From contig NC_052669.1 in assembly GCF_016802725.1 (NCBI RefSeq), positions 16,081,270 through 16,145,269 of the forward strand: 64,000 bases of DNA. The letters run 5' to 3'. The notes below the pieces were generated by a model. That model was not told the DNA's origin. It did not search any database and saw nothing but the letters and a program-made list of their open reading frames with translations. Below are positions 20,581 through 32,001 of this stretch, piece after piece. The position numbers and the translations under genes are program-made. Within the stretch, counting starts at the first letter, position 1, and each line of letters opens with the position of its first letter. The DNA is from Solenopsis invicta (taxonomy: Eukaryota; Arthropoda; Insecta; Hymenoptera; Formicidae).

Positions 20581-22291
20581 TTGACCGATCCTGGAAGCTG
20601 GCGTCACATTTCTTCATCAAATAATCCCGCTGACATTCTCTCCCGCGGCGTAAGTCCTATGGAAATAATCGTCGAGTCTAAATGGTGGCACAGCTCCGAC
20701 TTCCTCCAGCTCGATGATAATCTCTGGCCGAGTAGCAGTTTCTTTTACATGGGCGAGGATATGCCCAAAAGAAGGAAGATTGTTGCGGTCGCATCTGTCA
20801 TTGGTGAGTGTATCGTTAGCAAATTAACAAGCAAGTTCTCCAATCTCAATAAGATAAGCCGCATTGTGGCATATTGTTTGCGATTTCGGAGAAATCGGCG
20901 TTCTAACGAGCCTATTCGCTTGGTATCCCCAGAGGAGAAGTCACTCGCACTCTCTATCATGTGTCGAGCCGTACAGAAACGGACATTCGTCGATGAATAT
21001 AGAGCATTGAGCGGTGGGAGCAACATTAGTTTCTCAAGTAATTTACTATCATTGTCTCCATTTATGGACGAGGCAGGTTTAATACGGGTCGGTGGAAGAT
21101 TAAAAAATGCTAACATATCTTTCGACGCGTGTCCGATATTACTGCCGTGCAGCAACGATTTAACTAGACTTATCATAGAGCATGAGCGTGTTCGCAACTT
21201 GCACGCAGGGACGCAGGTCACCATGGCGGCCGTCAGATACTGGCCGCTGGCAATACAATCCATAACCCGAAAAATCATTCAAAACTGTATTACGTGCTTT
21301 GAAGCCAAACCACGTCAGTCGGAGGCCGTCATGGGTTCGCTCCCGGCGAGTCGAGTTACGGTATCCCGGTCGTTCTCTTGCTGCGGAATCGACTACGCAG
21401 GGCTGGTGATCTTGCGAGAAGGAAAGAGAAGAAACTCGCGAAATCACAAAACCTATATAGCGATATTTGTGCTTCACTACGAAGGCGGTTCACATTGAGC
21501 TCGTAAGTGATCTCACGACCGAAGCTTTTCTTGAAGCATTCAGGCGATTTATCTCGCGAAGGGGGAGACCGGCTCATATGTTTTCCGATAATGGAACCAC
21601 CTTCGTAAGCGCACAAAACCGACTTAGTGAATTCTACAAAATTTATAACGGGCAACAAATACAATCGGATATTAAGCGATTCCTCTATGATCAGGAAATT
21701 TCTTGGAGTTTTATACCTCCTAACATCCCTCATTTCGGCGGGCTTTGGGAGGCAGCAGTTAAGTCTGCAAAGTTTCACATGGCCCGAATCATAGGCAATG
21801 CTCACTTGACATTCGAGGAGATGCAGACTTCACTCTGTGAAATCGAGGCGATTTTAAATTCACGCCCTATCACGCCTTTGAGTTCGGATCCAAATAACTT
21901 AGAATATATCACACCGGGTCATTTTCTGGTCGGCACAGCTCTAAACAGTTTCCCTTACAGCGATCTAAGCAACGTTCCTGAGAACCGCCTCGTGCGCTGG
22001 CAAAGGGTAGAGCAGCTTTGATAGCACTTTTGGCAGCGGTGGAGTACAGAGTACCTTCACTCCTTGCAAGAACGCACTAAGTGGAGGAGTAGCAAAGGAG
22101 CGCAATTATCACCAAATCAAATGGTGCTAGTAAGACAACAAAATTTAGCACCAATGCAGTGGGTTCTGGGTCGCGTCCAGGAAACTCATCCAGGATCGGA
22201 CGGGGTGGCGAGAACAACCACAATTAAAACTGCCAAAGGTGTTTTTGTGCGTCCGCTATCGCGGCTTGCGATATTGCCAATAGACAATTAA
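20581..22291 (+). pseudogene. BEL/Pao integrase
   Basis: Starts after RNase H (NNPADILSRGVSP). The zinc-binding region LHAGTQVTMAAVRYWPL...CITCFEAK lies at about 21195-21310, and the core begins GIDYAGLVILREGKR. A frameshift near 21470-21498 moves the frame; then TKAVHIELVSDLTTEAF, FSDNGTTFVSAQ (second Asp) and HFGGLWEAAVKSAKFHM (catalytic Glu) are all present. TGA TAG at 22019-22024 interrupts before the C-terminal module (LSPNQMVLVRQQNLAPMQWV...PLSRLAILPID) ending at 22291. The catalytic triad is intact though the frame is not. There is no env gene downstream. Confidence 0.9.
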
Positions 22292-22438
22292 ATTACGGCA
22301 ATATCAATTTAATTTTAAACATTTATTCTAAACTTTAGTCACAATTCATTCATATTTGTCATAATAGCATATCCCCGCGCGAGAGCTAGAGTGTTAAGCG
22401 CGTACTTGTCACACTTTTTGTTTGAAAGTTGATCCTTT

Positions 22439-22450
22439 CAAGGGGGGCGG
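22439..22450 (+). promoter_or_regulatory. Polypurine tract of BEL/Pao
   Basis: AAGGGGGGCGG sits 3 bp before the 3' LTR, the expected plus-strand primer site. Confidence 0.8.
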
Positions 22451-22453
22451 CAT

Positions 22454-22962
22454 TGTTCGGTATGCGCATCATTGTTGTCGCTCGGTTTCCATTGCGCGTT
22501 TTTGAGATTGATTCGTTTTTATCGCACCTTTGCAGTTGCCCTATATTCAACGCCTACTCCGTTTTCCTCGCGAGTTTTCCCTTGGCAACAAGCCTCCGTT
22601 TGCACATATTCCTATAAAGCGTCGCGCGTTTAGACAGGTGAATATTTGCGTTTCCGATTGTCTTTTTGATCTCGATTTCTGCGTTGCTCTCGCGCTCCGC
22701 GATCGCAATTATTCGCAATTCAGTCACCGATGCGTACGGACGTATCTGTACATTTTTTCATTTAACTTTTTCAAGTGTGTCGATTTCTTGTACCCTGTTT
22801 TCGCAAAGCTGTAGTGTGTTCAAAGTTTTTAAACAAACTTATTTAAGAAATTAGAGAATCACCCAGCAATTCTCGACCGCGCGTTTCTTGTGAATTATTT
22901 GGTGCGTGACGCGCGGACAGGGCACGAGCCCCAGATTTTGAGAGCCATTCTTGAATCGAACA
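22454..22962 (+). repeat. BEL/Pao 3' LTR (509 bp)
   Basis: It runs from TGTTCGGTATGCGC to GAATCGAACA and is closely similar to 15991-16501. The whole element is 6972 bp with the GAGTA target duplication. Confidence 0.95.
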
Positions 22963-22967
22963 GAGTA

Positions 22968-23336
22968 CCCCGTAAACTTTTATTGCTTTTTTTACCAAGT
23001 GGTACTATCTTTGAATACTCATTCAAAAAATTTCCTATTCTAACCTTTGTGGTACTCTCTTTAATTTCAATACAAAACCTAAGTGATTCTATTTTTTTAT
23101 TCTCATTAAAAAATCTTTCTATTCCAGGTGGTATTTACTTAAAAATAAATAAGTATTTTAAATTTAATCCAACCTAATGCATTTTTTCTAAAAATTTTAT
23201 GAAATCTTTAAATTGCGCCAATTATAAAGAAAATATGTTGCTCTTTGAAATAACTGCTGTATTTACTCAAAAATAAATATCTTAAATTTAAACAAACCTA
23301 AATGTAAATTAAACAAGAATGCCTTTTACGGTCGCA
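22968..23336. other. AT-rich intergenic stretch
   Basis: I see no coding frame, TIR or RNA gene. It contains loosely repeated words GTGGTACT and AAAAATAAATA. Confidence 0.4.
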
Positions 23337-23645
23337 GCTAGGTCTTCGTGCTTGTATTATTTGTGATTTTATATACTTTTCTCAAGTTCAATGAACTGCG
23401 CGCCGAATTAATTTTCAGTCATAACACAATTCTAAATTGAACAAGATTAAGTAATATCACGTATTATTAAATATTAACACTTTTCCCCCTTGCAAAAAAT
23501 GTTGCGGAAAATATCACCTCAGCCAGGGTTCGAACCTGGGACCTCTTGAATCTCCGGTACGGGTGTTTTAGCCAACTCGACCCCTGAGGCTATGATGATA
23601 TTTCTCGCAATAATCGACTATGAGCTAAATCTAAATGTATTTTTT
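23337..23645 (-). repeat. Foldback repeat with tRNA-like core, copy 2 (half)
   Basis: It is a diverged, reverse-oriented match to 2060-2550: AACTGCGCGCCG, TTAACACTTTTCCCCCTTG and the tRNA-like core at 23512-23590. Only one arm is present. The core keeps GGTTCGAACC and the CTCAG/CTGAG acceptor-like pairing (on the minus strand), followed by TGATATTTCTCGCAATAA as in copy 1. Confidence 0.75.
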
Positions 23646-23654
23646 TTTAATCTA

Positions 23655-24238
23655 AGAAATCTCTAGTTGTACTTGAAAGTCATGTCATGTTCTCGGGATA
23701 AACCATAAGAGGAGGTTTCTAGCATTTGAGATTCCCAGAACAATCCAAGCATTTCAACGCGTCTTAGAAACAGACCAAGGTTTCCAACTAGTGACGGGTC
23801 CAGAATCCCCAGTTTCACAGGGATAAAGACGGCAAAAGAGCTAATGCTTCCTCTTTCAGTTGTCAGTTGACACCGGATATCATGGAACGTGAGTTTAAAG
23901 TCGAACATCGACATTTAACTGCAATACTGATATTCGTTTAATATCTGACTAACACAGCTCAATATCTCTCGATCGTGCAGTCGTAGAATAAAACATTTGG
24001 GATAAAAACTGCTTGAAATTTCCTGCAGAATCCGATGCTGTTGCAAAAACTGGGGGTTTGTATTGGAAAAATGCATGTTGACCTTCAAATGACCTTGAAC
24101 ATACATGTGTATGTATACAACAAGATCACCATCAAGTTTCCCCCTTCAACCTGAACAACTTTAATACCAACACTTTTTGCCTAGGAACGATATTTTTTTA
24201 ATTATTCCAGTGTCTCAAGATAAAAACAACACCCTGTA
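23655..24238 (-). repeat. CAGGGTGTT-type insect repeat, copy 2
   Basis: It is the inverted relative of 15368-15925 and ends ACACCCTGTA. Small frames here are not genes. Confidence 0.75.
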
Positions 24239-24240
24239 TA

Positions 24241-24910
24241 TATACAGGATGCTTAAAAAGTTTCGGGATGGCTCGAAAACTAACAAGGAAATAGTCGCAA
24301 CCTGTTACATACGGATTTTGATCTCTTCTGTATAAATGGATAATACCTCTCTAGTAAAGCTTAAATTTAGAAGCTTCAACTTATCTCCTCGGGGGTCAGT
24401 GGCGACGCTTAACGCCACGATTTTTACAAGGAAACCCCAAAAATGAAAACTTTGTCCTGGGTTATCCAATCCAGCTCAAATTTTACACACATACACAGTA
24501 GCACGTTGTGGTATTAAAATCACGTTGATCGGTGTACCCGTTCTCCGTGAAACAATTTTCGAAGTTCCTATCCATTTATACAAAAGAAATCAAAATCCGT
24601 GTGTAACAGGTTGCGACCATCTTCTTGTAAGCATTTAGGAAAAAGTGTTTCAGATAAAAGTTGTAGAATTTCAAAAGATCTATTTACTGATGTTATCAGT
24701 TTGATGACGTCGCCAAGGTCAGATCAAAATCACATTAACTTTTTTACAGGGAACACCCTATTTTTGATTCCAGAATCTAATAGCTGGTGTCAAGAGCTTT
24801 CCAAAACCTTATAAGAAAGTTTATTTTCGTTGAGTACTTTCCGAGTAAAGCTTGAAAGCTATGGTGTACTGTAACTTTCAAGCGTCATAATTCGGAAAGT
24901 ACTTAACGAA
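24241..24910. repeat. Composite palindromic repeats
   Basis: Inverted segments CGCAACCTGTTACATACGG (about 24290) and CCGTGTGTAACAGGTTGCG (about 24597), with matching ATAAATGGATA arms, form one palindrome. From 24625 to 24910 the sequence closely matches 52150-52435 (ATCTATTTACTGATGTTATC, CCAGAATCTAATAGCT, AAAGTACTTAA) in the same orientation. The last 75 bp can fold on ACTTTCCGAG/CTCGGAAAGT-like arms. Confidence 0.65.
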
Positions 24911-25932
24911 AATAAACTTATTTATAGTCAATATAAAATAAAAGTTAAGGCTCGTATAAATAAATTAAAAATAGTAAAAAATGAGCTTAAGAACTGCGCA
25001 GGATGTCGACCGCCAATAAATAAGTCCAGCATAAATCCAAGATTAACATTTCGATCCTTAATGTTATTCTTCTTCAGTACAGATTTAAGTATATAAAACA
25101 AATATAACAATTGCACTAATTACAACATAAACTTCTCAGAAAAACAGAAAAAAGGTGAGTATTAAATCAAGTTACCAAACAAATAGAAACCGTAAGATAC
25201 AGCGATATACATCTTCTAACATCTTAATCTATTTAACAGCCTCACGGAACGTATCCAAAGATAAGAGTTTCGGAAAGACAGCATGACTTGATTGCTAATC
25301 AATAAATTAAAGTGCAATATTAAAATTATAAAATATAAAAATTGTAACCGACAACAAGGAGAAATAAATAATTAAAGAAAAAAAGGAAAATAAAAGTAAA
25401 AATAAATTAAAAATAAAAATAAATTAAGAAAGTGCTGTATAACTCATGAGTTAAAAATGTAAAAAAGAACAATATAAAATCACTGAAATAAATAAAATAG
25501 AGAAAAAATTGAAAATATCTCTAAGCTTCAAAACTCGTGTCTTCACCTTGTGAGATATAATGTTACATCTTGGAAAATATACAGGGTGTCCCAGACCAAT
25601 GTATACAGATTATCACGATGAGGTAGAAGAAATCGATATAAATGAAAAAGTCTAATACCATTTTGCAATATTTGCAATAATTTTCGAGTAACGAAATATT
25701 AAAGTCATACGAATAAGAGCGCGAGGAGAGACAAGCGGTTGCTCGCCTGACAAGGGCACCACACACAACCCGGGTCACCGATTTTGATGAAACTTTACAG
25801 TTATGTAGTATTAGTATAGAAGTACTAAATGCTAAACGGAGACGATGCACTACTCAACCGTTGACGTGAAATCGTTGTTTGAATTTCACCATATAGCTTT
25901 AATACCGTAACATTGAAGGAGTTTGGCAAGTA

Positions 25933-26018
25933 GCAGCGTGGTGTGGCGGACAGCGCGAGCGCCTATAGTTTTGCAGGTCGCGGCCGTCGCGGGTTCGAGT
26001 CCACAAGTTTTTTTTTTT
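25933..26018 (+). ncRNA. tRNA-like unit with Pol III terminator, left arm
   Basis: A-box-like TGGTGTGGCGG at 25939-25949 and a perfect-looking B box GGTTCGAGTCC at 25992-26002 are 42 nt apart, followed by ACAAG and a run of 13 T, a Pol III-type terminator. A complete cloverleaf is not obvious. It probably derives from a tRNA and may be transcribed by Pol III. Confidence 0.6.
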
Positions 26019-26043
26019 TCTTTTACCCAGTACTCTTATTGTT

Positions 26044-26047
<4 letters not shown>

Positions 26048-26092
<45 letters not shown>
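26048..26092. repeat. (TA)n microsatellite
   Basis: TA repeat at the inner edge of the left foldback arm; a matching run is at 26451-26508. Confidence 0.95.
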
Positions 26093-26094
<2 letters not shown>

Positions 26095-26449
26095 AAATAT
26101 ATAATAAATAATACACAGATATAGATATAATAATACGCAAAAAATCTTCTCTGCATTCGAACTTTTGTTAGTTTACTTTATATACATTTATATATATATA
26201 CACACATAGATTTATATGGATGGCGAGATATTTATATGATATATTTGATTGTGAGAGTTAATATGCATATTTATTTATGTGTAAGTACAAAAACAATTAC
26301 AAATGAATTTATTCGTCTTGCTCTGTAATTTTGCACACTTTCGGGTGATAATAATCATAAAAACAAGTAAAACATAAAACTGATTTACACCACGAACATT
26401 TTATAAATCCAATTTAAATCCAATTTTTTTTTTTATTTATTATATATTT

Positions 26450-26509
<60 letters not shown>

Positions 26510-26540
26510 TGTAATAATAAGAGTACTGGGTAAAAGAAAA

Positions 26541-26625
26541 AAAAAAAAAAACTTGTGGACTCGAACCCGCGACGGCCGCGACCTGCAAAACTATAGGCGC
26601 TCGCGCTGTCCGCCACACCACGCTG
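26541..26625 (-). ncRNA. tRNA-like unit with Pol III terminator, right arm
   Basis: Inverted copy of 25933-26018 with the same A and B boxes; the terminator appears as an A-run on the plus strand (26537-26551). Confidence 0.6.
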
Positions 26626-26809
26626 CTACTTGCCAAACTCCTTCAATGTTACGGTATTAAAGCTATATGGTGAAATTCAAACAACGATTTCACGTCAACG
26701 GTTGAGTAGTGCATCGTCTCCGTTTAGCATTTAGTACTTCTATACTAATACTACATAACTGTAAAGTTTCATCAAAATCGGTGACCCGGGTTGTGTGTGG
26801 TGCCCTTGT

Positions 26810-26940
26810 GAGCCGTAGGACCACAAGCCTCGACGCTATGCGGCGGCGTGAAGAAGCGATATGGTTCCAAGTTATCCTTCCCCTCGCCGCGCGACACTTA
26901 CCGTTGCCTACCGTCGGACCGCGGTGGACGATCCTAAGGC
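26810..26940. repeat. Small MITE inside the right foldback arm
   Basis: This 131-bp GC-richer segment is absent from the left arm, which joins directly at the matching point. It starts GAGCCGTAGGA and ends TCCTAAGGCT(C), which are inverted repeats, so it looks like a late insertion. Confidence 0.55.
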
Positions 26941-27189
26941 TCAGGCAAGCGACCGCTTGTCTCTTCGCGCGCTCTTATTTGGCCGACTTTAATATTTTAT
27001 TACTCGAAAGTTATTGCAAATATTGCAAAATGATATTAGACTTTTTGATTTATCGCGATTTCTTCTACCCCATCGTGATAATATGTATATATCGCTCTGG
27101 GACAATCTGTAGATACAAATAAGGAGGACCGAGCGAGATAGCCTCGGCGGACCAAACAAAAGAAATAGAAAGAAAAGAGATGACGAACA

Positions 27190-28883
27190 TAAGGAGGGGA
27201 AATACGATCGAGAATAAGTAGATACGCATCCGAGAGGAATTTGGTATCACTTTGTTTGTTGAGATCGTGCAATTTTTTTTTAATATGTAACATTTCGGGT
27301 ACAGATCTTTTAACATAAGATAGGTTTTTGTCTAAAATTTCAATGTTCTCCCAATTAAACGTATGGTTCTCTCCAATGCGATGTAACGAAATAAGGGAGA
27401 ACAAGCTTTCCTAATATCCGTTTTAGGTTCACTGACTTTTATTTTTAATTGGCGTTTTGTCTGCCTTACATAAGAAGACTCGCAGTCTTTACAATTAATG
27501 TTGTAGATCACGTCATTACAAAAAAGACGCTCGTGGTCTTTATCTGTAGTTATAAATTTATTTAATTTATCCGGCATCGTGAACGCTACACTGCAATCAA
27601 ACTTACACGAGAAAGACGAAAATTTCACTGATACCGACTCAATGTAAGTGATTGTGAAATATCTTCTCACATATTTATTCTTAAGAACAGTGTCATTTTT
27701 ATAAAAAAGATGTTTGAGTCTGAGATAAATCATGGCAAAGATGAAGTTTAAAGGATAAGTATTTTTCAATAAAATATTGACTAAAATTATGAGGTTCTTG
27801 CAATGAAATTGAAAGTGCGATAATGAAATTAATTTACCAACCATACAAAAAATAACACCCTTTTTATGGCACAACGAATGATATAAAAAAAAATTTAGTT
27901 TTTTTCCCGAGAAAGTTGGTTTGCGATACTGATCAAAAATAATCCTATTATTCTCCTTTACTATCATGACATCGAGAAAACTAATTTTCCTTCCGCTCTC
28001 TCCTTTCATAGTAAATTATAAACAGTTATATATAAAATCGAACGTGTCAAGGATGCCCGATAACGAGTTTACTGGGGCTGCTAATATAATATCATCTACG
28101 TATCTAAGGTAAAGTGCTAGATGAAAAGATAGATTTTTTATCGCCTTACACTACAAATCCTGCATGACCAAATTCGCTAAAATAGGAGACAACGGTGATC
28201 CCATCGGTAAATCAAAGATCTGTTTGTAGTAAATATTATTAAATTCAAAAAACGTAAAATCCATTATTAACTTTAAAGCTTTGAGAAAATTATTGACCAG
28301 AATAGTGGTGTTCTTAAAAATCAGATCCCATCTGACCGTGACGCTTTCCCGAGACTCCTCTAGACACTTTGCACAATAATTGGTTTACCAATCTGAGCAG
28401 TATCAATATTCCGAAGGACGTCTAATACTTTTTACAACTAGGGAATCGGTTTGGTTTACCGTTGTTGGATAGTAACAGGGGAAGGATAATATTAAAATTC
28501 ATCAAACACTTCGAACATATCATTTCAAAAGGAGAAGACAGGAGAGAACGCGCTTCCTTGGTTAATTTTAAAACTGGATCTTTTGTTAATTTGACGTAAG
28601 TAAATTCATCAGAGAACATGCTTTCTATTCTCAAGATGTAATCTTTCTTGTCAAGGGCAACTGTTATGTTACCTTTATTAGCTTCAATAAACAAAATGTC
28701 AGGATGCTCCTTCACAAACCTCCCCGTGGCTCGTAACCAGTCTTTAATTAATTGGTCGTTAATATTTACTGGACAACCACTGCGGAACAAACCCTCCAAG
28801 ATCGATACCGACCGATTCCTGATTGCAACATGTATATTTTCTCTGTATTTTGCAATGTTATGTTTGATGTGTTTGATAAATTC
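27190..28883 (-). pseudogene. Penelope-like element, copy 1 (RT plus GIY-YIG endonuclease)
   Basis: Reading minus from 28883: the N-terminal RT region (KHIKHNIAKYRENI, EANKGNITVALDKKDYI, SLLSSPF), a frameshifted middle around 28010-28440, then SGRKISFLDVMIVKENN and RKPTFSGKKLNF (27332-28009) at the RT end. The GIY-YIG endonuclease follows: VIYNINCKDCESSYVRQTKR, continuing after a frameshift near 27380 into HTFNWENIEILDKNLSY and SVPEMLHIKKKLHDLN (about 27200-27380). Penelope-like elements prime reverse transcription at nicks made by this endonuclease. Several frame breaks make it non-functional. It is truncated at its 5' side by the LTR insertion junction at 28883. Confidence 0.85.
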
Positions 28884-30017
28884 TGTAACAAACCGCCTTT
28901 CTACGTCTTCTTCGGACCGTCCACCGTTCCAAGCTGTCCGGCCAAACACCCGCCGAACAGCCAAACAGCCGGCGCAAAACGCCATATAAATCGATCCAAA
29001 ACCGGCGTAGCGCGCGTGAACGCATCCGCGCGTCAAGACCATCTCCGCGCGCACGCGCCCAAAGAGCAGCTGAAGTGGCGGCCATTTGCCGATCTCGAGT
29101 GGCGGAAATTCCCTCTCCGTTTACCAAACTCCTGTACCCCCGTACCGCCCCTCCTCTCGAGTTCGGCTATATAAGCGTCGCCGCTTCGACACTCTGTCTG
29201 TCCGTTCCACTTTTTTTTCTGAAGCGATCTGTTCCGCCAGAAGTAGCATTCCGGCCGCTCGTATACGAACTCAAGCGTCTTGAGTTCTGCCAAGCAGTCT
29301 TGCCGAAAAGCATCCGATCCATCCTCCGACTCTACGGGCTCAAGTGCCTTGGACTCCACTGAGAGATCTCGGTGAATCGAAAAAGTCACGATCCGCATTT
29401 TCTGTCCGTCGGCAGTGACTCACGACCTGGGGTGTGGAGTTCCGCGCCTCCACCAAGTGATCTTGGCGTGAGTCGTTGTCATTGCCGCACAACACTGCGG
29501 TATTAACCGCAGCGCATCGCGATTGTTTCAGTCCACAGTACAGCTGTACCGCGCGCGCAAAGTCTATTGTTACCGGGCCCGCGCGCCCGTGGCCGTGACC
29601 GCGGCCTTGGGCAAGGCCACAACACCGGCTCGTAAACGGAGATTCCGAATTCCGTGAAACTCGACTTGGAATCCCTCGCATGTATATAGTCCGCGATTCT
29701 TAGTCCGTCCGCGCGTAGATACCGTGTCCGTCCGCCAAAGCGTGAGAATTTTCATTTGCGTCCGTCCGCGCGTTATCTTCCCGTTTGTCCGTCCGCGCGT
29801 AGAATTAAGTTTCACGTTAAGTCCATCTGAGCGTCACCGCCATTTGTCCGTCCGCGCGCCGCGTTTGTAAACGTTACTCTGTATATACCGTTTTGTACTC
29901 AATAAACGACACTATTTTGTTCAACAACAAAACGCACGTCTAGTTCTCTCGGCGACCTATCCGCGTCCTTGTCCACCGAAGTCACACCGCCCCGTGCGCG
30001 AAAGTCAGGTCGTTACA
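28884..30017 (+). repeat. Solo LTR, Gypsy-type (1134 bp)
   Basis: Ends are TGTAACAAACCG and GTCGTTACA. ATTC at 28880-28883 is repeated at 30018-30021. It has a TATA box GGCTATATAAGCG (29164-29176), repeated TGTCCGTCCGCGCG words in its second half, and AATAAA near 29902. Its start is like the LTR fragment at 12161 and its CCGTCCGCGCG words recur in the LTR at 35054. Frames such as 29033-29398 are spurious. Confidence 0.85.
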
Positions 30018-30021
30018 ATTC

Positions 30022-30737
30022 TAATAATATCTTTCCCTTGTTACTATTTAACAACGGTTAAAACAAACCAAACCGATCCCCTAGATGTAAAGCGTATCGG
30101 GCGTCCTTCGGAATATCGATACTGCTCAAATTGGTAAACCAATTAATATGCAAATTGTCCAGAGGAGTCTCGGGAAAGCGTCACGCTTAGATAAAATCTG
30201 ATTTCTAAAAACACTACTATTCCGGTCAATAAATTTCTCAAAGCTTTGAATTTAATAATAGATTTTACGTTTTTTAAGTTTAATAATGTTTGCTACAAGC
30301 AAATCTTTGGTTTGCCGATGGAATCACCGTTGTCTCCTATTTTAGCGGATTTGGTTATACAAGATTTGAAGTGCAAGGCGATAAAAATCTATCTTTTACC
30401 TCATCTATTATTTTACCTCAGATACGTAGATGACATTATATTAGCCCCGATAAACTCGTTATTGGGCATTCTTGACATGTTCAATTCTATACATGACCGT
30501 TTACAATTTACTATGGAAGGAGAGAGCGGAGGAAGAATTAGTTTCCTCGATGTCATATTAGTAAAAGAGAATAATAGGATTATTTTCGATCAGTATCGTA
30601 AACCAACTTTCTCAGGAAAATGCCAAAATTTTTTCTTACATCATTTGTTGTGTCATAAAAAGGGTGTTATTTTTCATATGGTTGACAAATTAATTTTATT
30701 ATCGCACTTTTATGTTCATCGCAAAAACCTCTGTTAG
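30022..30737 (+). pseudogene. Penelope-like element, copy 2 (RT fragment)
   Basis: Homologous at DNA level to 27780-28500 but on the opposite strand, so the two copies lie head to head around the solo LTR. The frame 30246-30737 contains the RT block GLPMESPLSPILADLVIQDL, the catalytic FYLRYVDDIILA (both Asp present), RISFLDVILVKENN and RKPTFSGKCQNF. It stops at TAG 30735 before the endonuclease. The 5' part (30022-30245) has stops and frameshifts. Confidence 0.85.
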
Positions 30738-30918
30738 ACACGAATAATATAGAATAAAGATTTTCAAATAAAATCTAATGAAATAAAACATTAATATTAC
30801 AGTGTAAAGAAAACTTAAATCTTTAATATATAAATAATTATGAAATTTAGAATTTAATAAACAAAGATACAAATAACATTTTATGGATCTACATTAATTA
30901 TAAAAATCTTATGCCAAT
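30738..30918. other. AT-rich stretch
   Basis: Nothing recognised between the Penelope-like fragment and the LTR at 30919. Confidence 0.4.
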
Positions 30919-31145
30919 TGTAGTGTCTTTGAGCTCCAAGAAATCACTCAACGCAGTAGTACAATAAGCTCAGAATATTTATTACCGTAAATGGCTACGT
31001 ACAACTAAATTAACTATTATACGAGAGACGCGGCGATCCGCGTGCTTGCCCTCGCTCGCTTCCTTCTTTTTTCTCCCCACCTGCGCGTATCGATGCTACG
31101 CAGCGTCGCCGCTCGCGCCGCTCGCGCGTATCCGCGTATACTACA
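30919..31145 (-). repeat. 3' LTR of a truncated Gypsy element (227 bp)
   Basis: Ends are TGTAGT and ACTACA. The adjoining 31146-31161 reads as a purine tract on the minus strand (AAAGAGGCGGGAGAG), the expected polypurine tract. The integrase remnant at 31230-31556 follows on the same strand. Confidence 0.75.
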
Positions 31146-31229
31146 ACTCTCCCGCCTCTTTAAGTGTTGTTTCAAACGAGGAGAGCGCCGCCGTTCAGTA
31201 GAATCCCTCTTGATCATCTGATCGGCGTG

Positions 31230-31556
31230 TCACTTTTGCAAGGTATCGTTTTTATCCTTGACTACGAAAGTGGACGGCGACGTTTGCTTTACAATTTCTC
31301 CTTCCACACGCTTGTCTAATCTTACGCTATAGTCATCGATAACTACTTTGTCGCCTGGTTTGAAGTCAGTTTTCCTACTGCCTGCTCTCACTACTATTTG
31401 TGTACGCTGCCGCTGATCAACTGTTTCACTCAGCGTAGGACGTAGTGAATCAAATCTTGTCCGTAGTTCACGCTTAAACATTAGCTGAGCAGGGCTCCTA
31501 CCGGTTGTACAGGGTGCTGCAGATACATACAGCGCAGTTGGCGGGTTGCATACCAA
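31230..31556 (-). pseudogene. Gypsy integrase C-terminal fragment
   Basis: The frame holds TGRSPAQLMFKRELRTRFDSL, which follows the catalytic Glu in Gypsy integrases, and then the GPY/F-like module FKPGDKVVIDDY, GEIVKQTSPSTFVVKD. The catalytic core is absent: the element is cut off near 31570. It lies directly upstream of a polypurine tract and LTR, so only the 3' end of a Gypsy element survives. Confidence 0.8.
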
Positions 31557-31570
31557 GCCGGCGCGATTTA

Positions 31571-31990
31571 GTAGGTAATGACAGCATACACATATACCGA
31601 CAAAACTTATCGATCGAGTGGATCACGCACATTTTTCGAATTGCAGCGTATCAATTATGCACAATTATTTCTAAATTATAATGTAGAAATATTGTTGTAT
31701 GAAACATTGCACATTCAGCATGATAACATTTATATAAAGAATCGAACGGTTTTTGAAATAATTGTAAAATATTTATATCTCAAATTTAGATTCGTGTAAT
31801 TTTTGACAAATATTATTTAGATTTTATTTCGACAAAACTGCTTTGTTCAAACGTATCATTTTAGCGCAATTATTCAAATTTTTTGTTAATTTGTGATGCT
31901 ATTATTATATAATATTCGCACAATATACGTTTCGGGGGAAGTATTTCAGTCAAACACTCTTTTAAAATTTTTATAAAAACTATTTATTTA
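31571..31990. other. AT-rich stretch, nothing recognised
   Basis: A 73-residue frame at 31578-31799 has no recognisable motif and AT-driven composition. Confidence 0.4.
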
Positions 31991-32001
31991 AAACTTAATT
32001 T

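Larger units (their letters stand above)
25581..27110. repeat. Large foldback element with a tRNA-like unit in each arm
   Basis: Left arm 25581-26048 and right arm 26508-27110 are inverted copies (for example CACCACACACAACCCGGGTC and its complement, and GCAAGTAGCAGCGTGGTG and its complement). The centre (26049-26507) is AT-rich with TA microsatellites at both sides. The right arm has a 131-bp insertion (26810-26940). The left end starts ACAGGGTGTCCCAG. Identical 34-residue frames on opposite strands at 25563 and 26709 reflect the inverted arms and not a gene. Confidence 0.85.

Noticed and set aside
26920..26940. A 5S-like piece at GACCGCGGTGGACGAT in the foldback insertion, shared with 55993-56008
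   Set aside because: Only 16 bases match and the neighbours do not align to 5S; probably chance.
25563..27122. Proteins sharing MHRLRLAFSTSILILHNC on opposite strands
   Set aside because: The identity is due to the inverted arms of a foldback element, not to a duplicated gene.
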